This document shows positions 1-7,771 of a DNA stretch of 12,180 nt, piece by piece. Both the position numbers and the translations under genes were made by a program. Numbering within the stretch: position 1 is the stretch's first letter; the number at the start of each line of letters is the position of its first letter. A model generated the notes under the pieces. The model had not been told where the DNA came from and searched no databases. It saw only the letters and a list, made by a program, of their open reading frames with translations. This DNA comes from UBA4735 sp036569845. Lineage in GTDB: Bacteria; Chloroflexota; Limnocylindria; P2-11E. The stretch covers positions 1 through 12,180 of the forward strand of contig DATCPY010000126.1 in the NCBI GenBank assembly GCA_036569845.1, written 5' to 3'.

Positions 1-219
1 CGCGCCCTCGCGGAAGCGGTCGAGCGCGTAGTACGCCTTTACAAAGGCGTCCTGCGTCACGTCCTCCGCTTCGGAGGAGCTCGCGGTGATCACGTACGCG
101 ACCCGCGCAGCGAGCGCCTGGTAGCGCGTGACCAGCTCGCCATACGCGTCTTGGTCACCACGTCGTGCACGCTCCACCAACACGGATTCGCCGGGCTGCT
201 CCAGTGGTCGGCCCTCCAC
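1..219 (-). CDS. ECF-type RNA polymerase sigma factor, N-terminal part (cut by window edge)
   Basis: The 73 visible codons encode the start of an extracytoplasmic-function sigma-70 factor, which directs RNA polymerase to alternative promoters. After a short unstructured N-terminus comes conserved region 2: RRGDQDAYGELVTRYQ near residues 19-34, then the -10-recognition and core-binding helix with SEAEDVTQDAFVKAYYAL near residues 52-69. Region 4 would lie beyond base 1. I chose the GTG at 219 because a GAGGGG Shine-Dalgarno-like run lies just upstream, at the end of the kinase gene, whose TAA stop is 8 bases away. GTG or TTG codons at 175-183 are alternatives. The tight spacing suggests one transcript with the kinase. 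No anti-sigma gene is visible in this window. The fold is certain; the regulon cannot be told. Confidence 0.87.
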   Translation of the reverse strand, partial: MEGRPLEQPGESVLVERARRGDQDAYGELVTRYQALAARVAYVITASSSEAEDVTQDAFVKAYYALDRFREGA

Positions 220-227
220 GGAGTTGT

Positions 228-1145
228 TTACCGCCCCTCGTACAGCGGAGCGTCCGGCGCGGTTCCCGTGCCCGCGTGAGCAACCATCCAGCGGGCGCGG
301 ATCTCGAGCTCCTCCCGCGTCGCCGCCGCGAGCCCGGAGACGCTGAACGAGCCGATGGCGAACGACGCCGCCGCCATCCCGTACGCGACGGCGTCCCGCA
401 GGGCCGCCCCGTCGGCTCGTCCGAGGGCCGCGAGGCGCGCGGTGAACGCTCCGGCGAGGGCATCGCCCGCGCCGGTCGGGTCGACCACGGTCGCCGGATA
501 CGCGGGGATCGCTAACGAGCCCTCGGCGGTGACGAGGACCGCGCCCTCGCGACCGCGCTTGACGATCACGGCGCGCGGTCCGCGGCGCAGCAACGCGCCG
601 GCGCCCTTCCCGCCGGTCAGGGACGCGAGCTCCGCCTCGTTCACCGACACGACGCCGACCGCCGCGATCACGTCGTCGAGGTCCCGGCGGTGACCGGCGA
701 TCCACTCCTCCATCGTGTCGAGCACCGCGATCGCCGGGCGGAGCTGGGCGAGCGCCGCTGACTGCGCCGACGGATCGGTGTTCGCGAGCAGCACGTACGG
801 CGTGTCGGCCCACGCGCGCGGGACCGTGGGGCGCCAGCCACGCACGACGCCCAGCTCGGTGTTGGCGACCTCGCTCCGGGTGAAGTCGTCGCGGTATGTG
901 CCCGCCCACCGGAGCGTCCGTCCCGTCCGGCGCTCGAGGCCGCTCAGGTCGATATCGGACGCGAGCAACGGCAACAGATCCGCGTCACGAAGGTCGTCGC
1001 CCGCGACGGAGACCAGCGCGGTCGGCGCGAGCTTTGCCGCCGCGATGCCCGCGTACGCGCCCGATCCGCCGAGCAGGTCCGCGCGCGCCTCCGTCGGCGT
1101 ACGCACGTCATCGAACGCGAGTGGCCCCACGATCACGACCGGCAC
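228..1145 (-). CDS. PfkB/ribokinase-family carbohydrate kinase
   Basis: This 305-residue protein has the usual length of the PfkB family, cytoplasmic kinases that phosphorylate sugars or nucleosides with ATP. The N-terminal substrate-binding signature appears as LLGGSGAYAGIAAA near residues 24-37. The C-terminal PfkB signature DPTGAGDALAGAF spans about 222-234, with Asp228 the expected catalytic base and GAG the anion hole. Family landmarks SVNEAE (about 167-172) and VKRGREGA (about 195-202) are also present. The substrate cannot be assigned from sequence alone. The GTG start at 1145 begins the first beta-strand directly (VVIVGPLAF), so it is probably right. The gene is divergent from the methyltransferase across 18 bp and is followed 8 bp later by the sigma factor, probably in one operon. 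Confidence 0.92.
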   Translation of the reverse strand: MPVVIVGPLAFDDVRTPTEARADLLGGSGAYAGIAAAKLAPTALVSVAGDDLRDADLLPLLASDIDLSGLERRTGRTLRWAGTYRDDFTRSEVANTELGVVRGWRPTVPRAWADTPYVLLANTDPSAQSAALAQLRPAIAVLDTMEEWIAGHRRDLDDVIAAVGVVSVNEAELASLTGGKGAGALLRRGPRAVIVKRGREGAVLVTAEGSLAIPAYPATVVDPTGAGDALAGAFTARLAALGRADGAALRDAVAYGMAAASFAIGSFSVSGLAAATREELEIRARWMVAHAGTGTAPDAPLYEGR

Positions 1146-1163
1146 GGTGGATACGATGGACCG
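1146..1163. promoter_or_regulatory. 18-bp divergent promoter region (kinase / methyltransferase)
   Basis: The whole gap between the two divergent starts is 18 bp. On the + strand TACGAT (1152-1157) ends exactly six bases before the GTG at 1164. That is the spacing expected if transcription starts at the start codon, giving a leaderless mRNA. On the - strand the best counterpart is the weaker CATCGT (1158-1153), seven bases before the kinase GTG. No Shine-Dalgarno sequence is seen for the + gene. Promoter activity is inferred. Confidence 0.5.
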
Positions 1164-1937
1164 GTGCCGACCGAGCCGCTACACGAATACGTGTCCCGGG
1201 GCTTCGGTGCGACGACCGACCTGTACGAGAAGGTCCGGCCCGAATATCCGGAGGCCGCGGTCGCGATCCTCGTCCGCGAGCTCGGCATCTCCCGCGGCCG
1301 CGTCGTCGTGGACGTCGGCGCGGGGACCGGGAAGCTCACCCGCATGCTCGTGCGGACCGGTGCGACCGTGATCGCGGTCGAGCCGCTCGCCGAGATGCGC
1401 GAGCGCCTCGCCGAAGGCGTGCCGCTGGCCGTGGCCTTCGACGGCACGGCGGAACGGATGGCCCTACGCGACGGATCCGCGCACGCGATCACGGTCGCGC
1501 AGGCGTTCCATTGGTTCGATGGCGATCGCGCGCTCGCGGAGCTCCACCGGGTGCTCGCTCCCGGTGGCCTCCTCGGCCTCATCTGGAACGTCCGCGACCG
1601 CCGGACGCCATGGGTCGCCGCATTCGACGCGCTCGTCGACGCGGTCGACCCGGACCGGCCCGATCACCAGACCGGAAAGTGGCGCGCCGCGTTCGAGCGA
1701 ACGCCGCTCTTCGGTCCGCTCCAACAGCGCGACATCCAGTACGAGCAGACGCTCACGCCGGCTGAGATCACCGACCGCGCCGCGACGGTATCGAGCATCG
1801 CGTCGCTCGACGAGGCCGAGCGCGAGCGGGTCCTCGACCGGTTCCGCGAGCTCGCGGCCACGCACCCCGACATCCGGGGCCAACAGACGGTGACGCTCCC
1901 CTACCTCACGAAGGTGTACTGGACCGCGCGCCGCTAG
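1164..1937 (+). CDS. Class I SAM-dependent methyltransferase
   Basis: This 257-residue protein belongs to the Methyltransf_11/UbiE-like class I group, which moves a methyl group from S-adenosylmethionine to an unknown small molecule. SAM motif I is VVDVGAGTGKLT at about residues 48-59. The acidic residue ending beta-2 is Glu73 in AVEPLAEM, and AFHWFDGDRALAELHRVLAP (about 114-133) followed by GGLLGLIW is the typical post-motif II-III region. The N-terminal FGATTDLYEKVRPEYP is often seen in this subgroup. The GTG at 1164 is preceded by a -10-like TACGAT rather than a ribosome binding site. Its TAG stop overlaps the stop of the lipoprotein gene on the other strand. The substrate is unknown. Confidence 0.9.
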   Translation: MPTEPLHEYVSRGFGATTDLYEKVRPEYPEAAVAILVRELGISRGRVVVDVGAGTGKLTRMLVRTGATVIAVEPLAEMRERLAEGVPLAVAFDGTAERMALRDGSAHAITVAQAFHWFDGDRALAELHRVLAPGGLLGLIWNVRDRRTPWVAAFDALVDAVDPDRPDHQTGKWRAAFERTPLFGPLQQRDIQYEQTLTPAEITDRAATVSSIASLDEAERERVLDRFRELAATHPDIRGQQTVTLPYLTKVYWTARR

Positions 1938-2473
1938 GGCAGGCAGTCGGAGAAGGTTCCGACCGGCGCGCTCCATTTGAAGGCGAGCTGGATGATCCGG
2001 CGGCCGTCGAGGCTGAACCGGACGAAGAGCGGCACCCGCGGCCGGACCGCAGCGCCGTAGCCCCGCTCGCGGATCGTGTCGCTCGAGCGGCTGATGTCGA
2101 CACCGATGCTCGACTCGCCGTCCTGAAGGTCGACGAACTGGACGATGTCGATCCGGTCGTGGTCGGCGATGCGGCTGCGAAGCCAGTACGTCGCCGATTC
2201 GTGGTCGCTGATCGAGTAGAGCTTCTGGCTCCCGTAGTCGCAGTCGCCGCTGAACAGGATCCGCTCGTCGATGAACGCGATGGCGTCGTCGTAGCGGCCC
2301 GCGTCGTAGGCATCGACGAATGCCCTGACCGTCTCGACGTGGTGGACCGCGCCTTCGTCGAACGGCGTGGGCGCGAAGGTCCGCGGAGCGCGTGTGCCGG
2401 GCGAAGACGTCGGCAGCGGCACGACCGCCGATGAGCACGCAGCGAGCAGGAGGCAGAGCGCGACGAGCCTCAG
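1934..2473 (-). CDS. Small lipoprotein with SnoaL/NTF2-like domain, probable CUG start
   Basis: From a CTG at 2473 the frame encodes 179 residues beginning MRLVALCLLLAACSS. This is a short, classical lipoprotein signal peptide with lipobox LAAC and lipid-carrying Cys13. A low-complexity linker (PLPTSSPGTRAPRTFAPTP) follows, then about 130 residues resembling SnoaL/NTF2-like folds (VRAFVDAYDAGRYDDAIAFI near the domain start). I prefer CTG because no ATG, GTG or TTG lies in frame upstream near the signal peptide. The first standard codon, GTG at 2422, would remove the signal peptide completely. The CTG overlaps the TGA of the CaiB-fusion gene as CTGA, and AAGGA lies 9 bases before it. The product is probably membrane-anchored outside the cell; its function is unknown. 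It is third in a coupled operon and ends tail-to-tail with the methyltransferase. Confidence 0.78.
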   Translation of the reverse strand: MRLVALCLLLAACSSAVVPLPTSSPGTRAPRTFAPTPFDEGAVHHVETVRAFVDAYDAGRYDDAIAFIDERILFSGDCDYGSQKLYSISDHESATYWLRSRIADHDRIDIVQFVDLQDGESSIGVDISRSSDTIRERGYGAAVRPRVPLFVRFSLDGRRIIQLAFKWSAPVGTFSDCLP

Positions 2474-3891
2474 ACCGCGCCATCCTTGTGCAGCTTCGCG
2501 ATCTCGTCCTCGCTGTAGCCGAGCTCCATGAGCACGTCGTCGGTGTGCTCTCCGAGGAGCGGCGGATGGGTCCGCACCGATGGCGGCGTCCCATCCATCC
2601 GGACGGGGATCCCGGGAGCGCGCACGCGGCCGGCCGTGGGATGGTCGACCTCGGCGATGAGGCCGAGGTGCCGGACCACCGGATCGGCGAACACGTCGTC
2701 GAGGCCGTTGATCGGCCCGACCGGCACGTTCACCTTTCGCAGGCGCGCGACGACGTCGTCCTTCTTCAGCGATCCGATGCGCTTCTCGAGCATCGGGATG
2801 AGGGTCGCGCGGTTCTGCACGCGCTTCCCGTTGTCGGCGAAGCGCTCGTCGTCCGCGAGGTCGTCGAGGTCGAGCGCCGCGCAGAGCCGCTCGAAGAGGC
2901 CGTTGTTGCCGGCGCAGACGTTGACGAACCCGTCCGCCGCGCGGAAGGTCTGGTACGGGACGATCGAGGCGTGCACGTTCCCCTCGGGCCTCGGCACGGT
3001 GCCGTCCGCGAAGTACCGCGCGGCCTGACGCGAGAGGAGCGCGACCTGGCCGCCGATCATCGTGGCGTCGATCGCCTGTCCTTCGCCGGTGCGCTCGCGT
3101 GCGTGGAGCGCCGCGAGGATCGCGAATGCCGCGAACATCCCCGCCACCATGTCGGCCTGCGGCACGCCGACCATGACCGGGTCACCACCGGGCTCGCCGG
3201 TCAGGCTCATGATCCCGCCCATCCCTTGGACGATGAGGTCGTACGCGGCCCACGCCCGGCCGGGACCATCCTGTCCGAAGCCCGAGATCTGGCAGAGGAT
3301 CGCCCGCGAGTTCAGGGCGCGGACGCGCTCCTTCGGGAAGCCGAGCCGCGCGAGGGTGCCGGGGCTGAAGTTCTCCACGACCACGTCGGCCTTCTCGATG
3401 AGCCGTTCGAGCACCTTCGCGCCATCGGGGTGCTTGAGGTCGAGCGTGATGCTGCGCTTGTTCCGATTGATCGAGAGGTAGTACGCGGACACGCCGTTGA
3501 TGTGCGGCGGTGCCCAGCCACGGGTCTCGTCGCCGGTGCCGGGCTGCTCGATCTTGATCACCTCGGCGCCGTGGTCGGCGAGCATCAGCGTGCAGTACGG
3601 CCCCGCCAGCGCGCGGGTCAGATCCACGACCCGGATGCCCGCGAGCGCGCCCTCCGCGCCGTCTCGACCGCCGCTGATCGCCGGCAGCGCTTCGAGCGTG
3701 TCTTCGTCACGAAGGACCGCGTCACCGTCGCGCTGCTCCCCGTTGACGATGAACGCCGCGGTCTCCGCGGCAGGGATCCCGAGATCGCGCACGACATCGA
3801 GGGCGGTCTTCCCCGCCCCTTCGACACGAAGCTGCTTCACGCCGCCGGGGCTGAACTGGCGCAGCTCGCCGTGGAGCACGAGCGTGATCAC
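2470..3891 (-). CDS. MoaD/ThiS-like beta-grasp domain fused to CaiB/BaiF (family III) CoA-transferase
   Basis: The 473-residue product joins two domains. Residues 1-75 look like a MoaD/ThiS ubiquitin-fold sulfur carrier: a beta-hairpin start (ITLVLHGELRQF), AAFIVNGEQRDGDAVL in the middle, and a di-glycine end PAISGG at 74-75. Residues about 80-473 are a complete CaiB/BaiF CoA-transferase, opening GALAGIRVVDLTRALAGPYC. It contains HGAEVIKIEQP, the ENFSPGT motif and the expected catalytic aspartate Asp247 (QADMVAGM), which would carry the acyl anhydride. Such enzymes move CoA between carboxylic acids and normally have about 400 residues. The junction has no usable start codon, so this is one polypeptide. 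The GTG start overlaps the upstream TGA as GTGA, so translation is probably coupled to the nucleotidyltransferase. The substrate is not assignable. Confidence 0.9.
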   Translation of the reverse strand: MITLVLHGELRQFSPGGVKQLRVEGAGKTALDVVRDLGIPAAETAAFIVNGEQRDGDAVLRDEDTLEALPAISGGRDGAEGALAGIRVVDLTRALAGPYCTLMLADHGAEVIKIEQPGTGDETRGWAPPHINGVSAYYLSINRNKRSITLDLKHPDGAKVLERLIEKADVVVENFSPGTLARLGFPKERVRALNSRAILCQISGFGQDGPGRAWAAYDLIVQGMGGIMSLTGEPGGDPVMVGVPQADMVAGMFAAFAILAALHARERTGEGQAIDATMIGGQVALLSRQAARYFADGTVPRPEGNVHASIVPYQTFRAADGFVNVCAGNNGLFERLCAALDLDDLADDERFADNGKRVQNRATLIPMLEKRIGSLKKDDVVARLRKVNVPVGPINGLDDVFADPVVRHLGLIAEVDHPTAGRVRAPGIPVRMDGTPPSVRTHPPLLGEHTDDVLMELGYSEDEIAKLHKDGAV

Positions 3892-4658
3892 GGCGCGATC
3901 TCGAGCGCCCGCTCGATGACCGTCCGGACGCCGACGTCGAGCCGCTGATCGATCAGTCGGACCGTTTCGCGGAAGAGCCGCACCGCCGCCTCCCCTTGGG
4001 CGCGCTCGTCGCCGCCCGCGAGGCCGAACGCCGCGCGGTGGTGCGCCGACCAGTCGGGGCCCGCGCTCTGCTCGAGGATCCGGTAGTAGACGTTCTCGGT
4101 CGGGATCGGGACGAGGTACGCGACCGAGACGATCCGCTCGCACTTGCCGGTCAGCGCCGCTGCGGCATGCAGGATCTTCGCGCTGTCGGCACGGTCGACG
4201 CCATCGCGGATCTTGAAGACGTACTCGCAGGATGAGCCGGCCTTCTCGCGGAGGTACGCCGTCGCGGCGGGCGCCAGCGGCGCATAGTCGAATGCGGCCG
4301 ACAGCGCTTGGAGCCGGGCGAGCGCGCCGTCCCGGTCCACCAGGATCCGCATCGCGGCATACGAGGGGACCGCCCAGATCGCCTTGTCAGGCTGTTCGAG
4401 CTGGGCGAGCTGCTCGGCGTGGGTGATCGAGCCGGCCATGACCAGCCGATCATCAAGGAGCGAGGGGCGGGTCGGCCACTTGTCGGTCAGTCGGGCGACG
4501 GTCGACTCGACGTCGAGGTCGCTCCAGCGCGACGCATCGCCACGGGCGGCGCTCCCCAGTAGCGCGATGCCGCGTACCGCGGGGCCGTCGGCCAGGGCGA
4601 CGAGCCGGTCGATCAGCTCGGGCGTCAGGACGCTCTCGATGCCCGGCGAAGTGGCCAT
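3888..4658 (-). CDS. Pol beta-superfamily nucleotidyltransferase
   Basis: This 256-residue protein has the nucleotidyltransferase signature near its N-terminus. GSAARGD (residues 35-41) is followed by WSDLDVE, so GS is spaced correctly from the metal-binding pair Asp47/Asp49. Downstream is an all-helical region of about 140 residues, as in aminoglycoside or small-molecule adenylyltransferases and the stand-alone NTase domain proteins. The substrate is unknown; calling it antibiotic resistance would be overreach. It is the first gene of the operon with the MoaD-CaiB fusion (GTGA overlap) and the lipoprotein. The ATG at 4658 leaves a 24-bp gap to the divergent LON-domain gene. On the - strand TACGCT lies eight bases before this ATG and no strong Shine-Dalgarno sequence is seen. 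Confidence 0.86.
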   Translation of the reverse strand: MATSPGIESVLTPELIDRLVALADGPAVRGIALLGSAARGDASRWSDLDVESTVARLTDKWPTRPSLLDDRLVMAGSITHAEQLAQLEQPDKAIWAVPSYAAMRILVDRDGALARLQALSAAFDYAPLAPAATAYLREKAGSSCEYVFKIRDGVDRADSAKILHAAAALTGKCERIVSVAYLVPIPTENVYYRILEQSAGPDWSAHHRAAFGLAGGDERAQGEAAVRLFRETVRLIDQRLDVGVRTVIERALEIAP

Positions 4659-4682
4659 GAAATCGCAGCGTACCGTCTGGTC
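4659..4682. promoter_or_regulatory. 24-bp divergent promoter region (nucleotidyltransferase / LON-domain gene)
   Basis: On the + strand TACCGT (4671-4676) ends six bases before the ATG at 4683. On the - strand TACGCT (4672-4667) ends eight bases before the ATG at 4658. The two hexamers share the central TA. Neither start has a good ribosome binding site, so leaderless transcripts in both directions are the simplest reading. Confidence 0.5.
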
Positions 4683-5348
4683 ATGTCCGAGACCGCCTCG
4701 TTGCCGCTGTTCCCCCTCGGGAGCGTGCTGTTCCCCGGCATGCTGCTTCCGCTCCACATCTTCGAGCCGCGCTATCGGCTCCTCCTGCAACGCGCCGTCC
4801 AGAACGACGAGCCGTTCGGCATCGTCCTCATCCGGTCGGGCGCCGAGGTCGGCGGCCCCGCCGAGCCGCACCGCGTCGGCACGACCGCGCGCGTCGTGGG
4901 CACGACACCGCTCCCGGGCGGACGCTCGTTCATCATCGCCCGCGGTGAGCGGCGCTTCGAGATCGAGAAGATCGATGCCGAGCGCGAGCCGTACCTCATC
5001 GGCCTGGTGCGCTACCTCGATGAGGACGACGGCGCCGACGCGGAAGCGCTCGCCGATCGCGCGGCGGACCACTTCGGGCAGTACCTCACCGGCATCCTCG
5101 CGACCTCGACCGACGCCCGGTCTGAGTCACCGCTCGGAGAGCTGCGGGACGGGACGCCGGCCGACGTCTCGTACCGGATCGCGGGCGGCCTCGGCATCGA
5201 CGCGACGGAGCGGCAGCGACTCCTCGAGACGGAGCGGACCGCGCCGCGGCTCGAGTCGGTGATCAGCCTGCTCGAACGGGAGAACACCCTCTTGAAGGAG
5301 GTGTTGCTGCGGCTCCGTGCTCGCGGCGAGGCCCCGCCGCTGAACTAG
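4683..5348 (+). CDS. LON peptidase substrate-binding domain protein (stand-alone)
   Basis: This 221-residue protein matches the stand-alone LON N-terminal (PUA-like, PF02190) family. The opening LPLFPLGSVLFPGMLLPLHI (about residues 7-26) leads into FEPRYRLLLQRAV. FGIVLIRSGAEVGG, the GTTARVV strand and the IIARGERRFEI strand follow in the usual order. There is no AAA+ or protease domain, so it is not Lon itself. Stand-alone copies are common, and their role is thought to be substrate binding in protein quality control, though poorly defined. The C-terminal LLERENTLLKEVLLRLR is likely helical or coiled. It is a single gene between two - strand genes: a 24-bp divergent gap upstream, and stop codons overlapping the amidohydrolase stop at CTAG downstream. 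Confidence 0.92.
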   Translation: MSETASLPLFPLGSVLFPGMLLPLHIFEPRYRLLLQRAVQNDEPFGIVLIRSGAEVGGPAEPHRVGTTARVVGTTPLPGGRSFIIARGERRFEIEKIDAEREPYLIGLVRYLDEDDGADAEALADRAADHFGQYLTGILATSTDARSESPLGELRDGTPADVSYRIAGGLGIDATERQRLLETERTAPRLESVISLLERENTLLKEVLLRLRARGEAPPLN

Positions 5349-6910
5349 GTGAGCCCGGCGGAGTGCACGACCGCGCCGGCGACGACCGTGCCGCTGATCT
5401 TCAACGCCGGCCACTCGTCGACCGGCGTCAGCGCGAGATCGCGCTCCACCACCGTTGCGTCGCACCGCATCCCCATCGCGAGGGTCCCGCGCTCGTGCTC
5501 GGCCCCCATCGCGTAGGCGGCACCGGACGTGTACGCAGCGATCGCTTCGTGGAGCTCGAGGGCCTGCTCCGGATGCCAGCGATCGGCATCAGCGGGACGC
5601 TTTCTCGCGACCGCCGCGTGGATCCCGAGGAGCGGATCGATCGGCTCGACCGGTGCGTCTGAGCCGAACGCGAGTCGAGCGCCGCGATCGAGCAGGTGCC
5701 GCCACGGGTATGCCCGCATCGCGCGCTCGGCGCCCCAGTAGCGATCGACGAGATCGCGATCGCTCGTCGCGTGGATCGGCTGCATGGAGGCGATGACATC
5801 GAGCGCACCGAACCGCGCGATGTCCTGCCGGCGGAGGAGCTGCACGTGCTCGACCCGCTGCCGGAGCTCGGGATGTGCGGCCCGCGTCGGCTCGATGGCG
5901 TCGAGGGCCACGTGCACCGCCCGGTCACCGATCGCGTGGATCGCGACGGCGATGCCGGCGTCCGCAGCGCGGGCCACATCCGCGTTGAGGTGCTCGGCCT
6001 CGATGGTCAACAGGCCGCGGTCGCTGCTCCCCAGGTACGGCTCCTCGAGCGCGGCGGTCTGCGAGCCGAGCGCGCCGTCGGTGAAGATCTTGAGATGGCC
6101 GGTGCGCAGCCACTCGTCGCCGAGGCCGCTGCGCAGGCCGAGCACGAGCGCAGCGTCGAGACTGCCGTGCGGGATGCCCATCGCGACGCGAAGCCGCAGG
6201 TCGCCGCGATCCCGGCGGCGCTGGAACGCGCTGAACGCGCTCGCCTGCTCGAGATCCTCGATGGCGGTGATGCCCCGGCGGTGGGCCTCGCGCTGGCCCT
6301 TCTCGATCGCGGCGAAGCAGTCATCGACCGTCGGCGGCGGCACGACCGCGTCGGCCAGCCGATTTGCGTTCTCCTTCAGGATGCCGATCGGCGCGCCCGC
6401 CGCATCACGCTCGATCGCGCCCCCGTCCGGCGCCGCGGTGGTGGGGCCGATGCCGGCTGCCCGCATCGCCGCGGTGTTGAGCCAGCGAGCGTGACCATCG
6501 CGGCTCCGTAGCGCGGCCGGCCGGCCCGCGGTCGCCCGATCGAGCTCGGCGGCGGTCGGCCAGCGGCCCCACCGGTTCTTGTCGAATCGGCCCCCGAGCA
6601 CCCACGCGTTCTCCGGCAGCCCGCGCGCGTACGTGGTGATCCGCGCAAGAGCCGCCTCGACGGTCGGCTCGTCGCGCAGGTCGATCTGGTCCATCTGGAT
6701 CGCCCACCACGTGAAGTGGACGTGCGAATCGTGCCAGCCCGGCGTCATGAGCCCGCCGCGGAGGTCGATCCGCTCCGCTGACGGATGCTCGCGGCGTAGC
6801 TCCGCTGCGCGGCCGACGGCGCGGACCACGCCGTCGATAGCCACGAGCGCTTCAGCGCTGGTGCCATCGCCGACGTGGATCCGGCCGCCATGGAACAGGA
6901 GCGCGCTCAC
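5345..6910 (-). CDS. YtcJ-like amidohydrolase family 3 metal-dependent hydrolase
   Basis: This full-length, 521-residue protein belongs to the amidohydrolase superfamily of the YtcJ/Amidohydro_3 type. These cytoplasmic TIM-barrel hydrolases have mostly unknown amide or ester substrates. Metal ligands are visible: HxH in DSHVHF (His63, His65), a lysine in HLKIFTDGALGS (Lys274 region), His325 in AIHAIGDRA, His355 in VEHVQLL and the barrel aspartate Asp418 in FGSDAPVEP. The small beta-sandwich formed by both ends is present (LLFHGGRIHVGDG at the start, GTLAMGMRCDATVV at the end). The GTG start at 6910 lies 12 bases after the sulfurtransferase stop, so both are probably on one transcript. No ribosome binding site is evident. 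The stop codon shares CTAG with the LON-domain gene. Confidence 0.92.
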   Translation of the reverse strand: MSALLFHGGRIHVGDGTSAEALVAIDGVVRAVGRAAELRREHPSAERIDLRGGLMTPGWHDSHVHFTWWAIQMDQIDLRDEPTVEAALARITTYARGLPENAWVLGGRFDKNRWGRWPTAAELDRATAGRPAALRSRDGHARWLNTAAMRAAGIGPTTAAPDGGAIERDAAGAPIGILKENANRLADAVVPPPTVDDCFAAIEKGQREAHRRGITAIEDLEQASAFSAFQRRRDRGDLRLRVAMGIPHGSLDAALVLGLRSGLGDEWLRTGHLKIFTDGALGSQTAALEEPYLGSSDRGLLTIEAEHLNADVARAADAGIAVAIHAIGDRAVHVALDAIEPTRAAHPELRQRVEHVQLLRRQDIARFGALDVIASMQPIHATSDRDLVDRYWGAERAMRAYPWRHLLDRGARLAFGSDAPVEPIDPLLGIHAAVARKRPADADRWHPEQALELHEAIAAYTSGAAYAMGAEHERGTLAMGMRCDATVVERDLALTPVDEWPALKISGTVVAGAVVHSAGLT

Positions 6911-6922
6911 GCGCGCAGGATG

Positions 6923-7771
6923 CTAGCTACCGCTCTCGATCGGTGCGCCGATGAGGCTCCCATACTCGGTCCAGCTGCCGTCGTAGTTGCGGACCTTCTC
7001 GTGACCGAGGAGGTACTTGAGGACGAACCAGGTGTGCGAGCTGCGCTCGCCGATGCGGCAGTACGCGATGGTCTCCTTCGACCCGTCGAGACCCTTCGCG
7101 CCGTAGAGCTGCCGCAGCTCGTCCGCGGTCTTGAACCGGCCGTCCTCAGCGACAGCGGTCGCCCACGGGACGTTGGCCGCGCCTTTGATGTGGCCGCCGC
7201 GCTGGGCCCCTTCCTGTGGCAGGTTCTCCGGGGCGAGGAGCTCGCCCGAGAACTCCTTCGGCGAGCGGACGTCGACGAGCTTCTTGCCGTTCTTCTCGAC
7301 GGTCTCGAGCACGTATTCGCGGAGCGCGCGGAGCGAGCTATCGGGACCGCTCGCCGTGTACTGGCCGGCCGGATAGGCCGGCACGGCGGTCGTCGTCGGA
7401 CGCTGCTCGGCGAGCCACTTGACGCGGCCGCCGTTCACGAGACGGACGTCCGCGTGCCCGTAGTACTTGAGGAGCCAGAAGAACCAGGCGGCGAACCAGT
7501 TGTTGTTGTCGCCGTACACGGCGATCGTCGTGTTCGGCACGACGCCGAATTTCGAGAGCAGCGTTTCGAGCTGCTCCGTGGAGAGGACGTCGCGCACCGG
7601 ACGCTGCTGGAGGTCGGTCTTCCAGTTCAGGCCGATCGCGCCCGCGACATGGCCCTGCTCGTACGCCGACGTGTCGACGTCGACCTCGAAGACGCGGACG
7701 TTCGGATCGGTCGCGTGCGCGGCGAGCCAATCGGTCTCGACGAGCGTTTCGGGATGGGCATAGCCGGACAT
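6923..7771 (-). CDS. Thiosulfate sulfurtransferase, two-domain rhodanese (CysA2/SseA type)
   Basis: This 282-residue tandem rhodanese transfers sulfane sulfur from donors such as thiosulfate to cyanide or thiols. The C-terminal domain has the active loop YCRIGERSSHTWFVL with catalytic Cys238, nearly the sequence of mycobacterial CysA2. The N-terminal domain has VYGDNNNWFA with Asp88 where cysteine would be, so it is catalytically inactive, as usual. RVFEVDVDTSAYEQGHVAGA is the first domain's substrate-loop region and HIKGAANVPW its equivalent in the second. Unlike many genes here, the ATG at 7771 has a clear Shine-Dalgarno sequence (GGAAGGAAG, about 8 bases upstream) and a long, structured leader. 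In actinobacteria such genes often sit beside sseC; here the next gene is an amidohydrolase. The family call is secure, the in vivo donor unknown. Confidence 0.93.
   Translation of the reverse strand: MSGYAHPETLVETDWLAAHATDPNVRVFEVDVDTSAYEQGHVAGAIGLNWKTDLQQRPVRDVLSTEQLETLLSKFGVVPNTTIAVYGDNNNWFAAWFFWLLKYYGHADVRLVNGGRVKWLAEQRPTTTAVPAYPAGQYTASGPDSSLRALREYVLETVEKNGKKLVDVRSPKEFSGELLAPENLPQEGAQRGGHIKGAANVPWATAVAEDGRFKTADELRQLYGAKGLDGSKETIAYCRIGERSSHTWFVLKYLLGHEKVRNYDGSWTEYGSLIGAPIESGS

Noticed and set aside
2392..3948. Long + strand open frame opposite the CaiB fusion gene
   Set aside because: It is rich in R, E, H, D and A in the manner of antisense shadow frames in GC-rich DNA, has no domain, and the opposite strand has a clear enzyme.
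3888..4658. Antibiotic-resistance aminoglycoside nucleotidyltransferase
   Set aside because: Only the general nucleotidyltransferase motif is present; operon context points to metabolism and no specific resistance-family motif was recognised.
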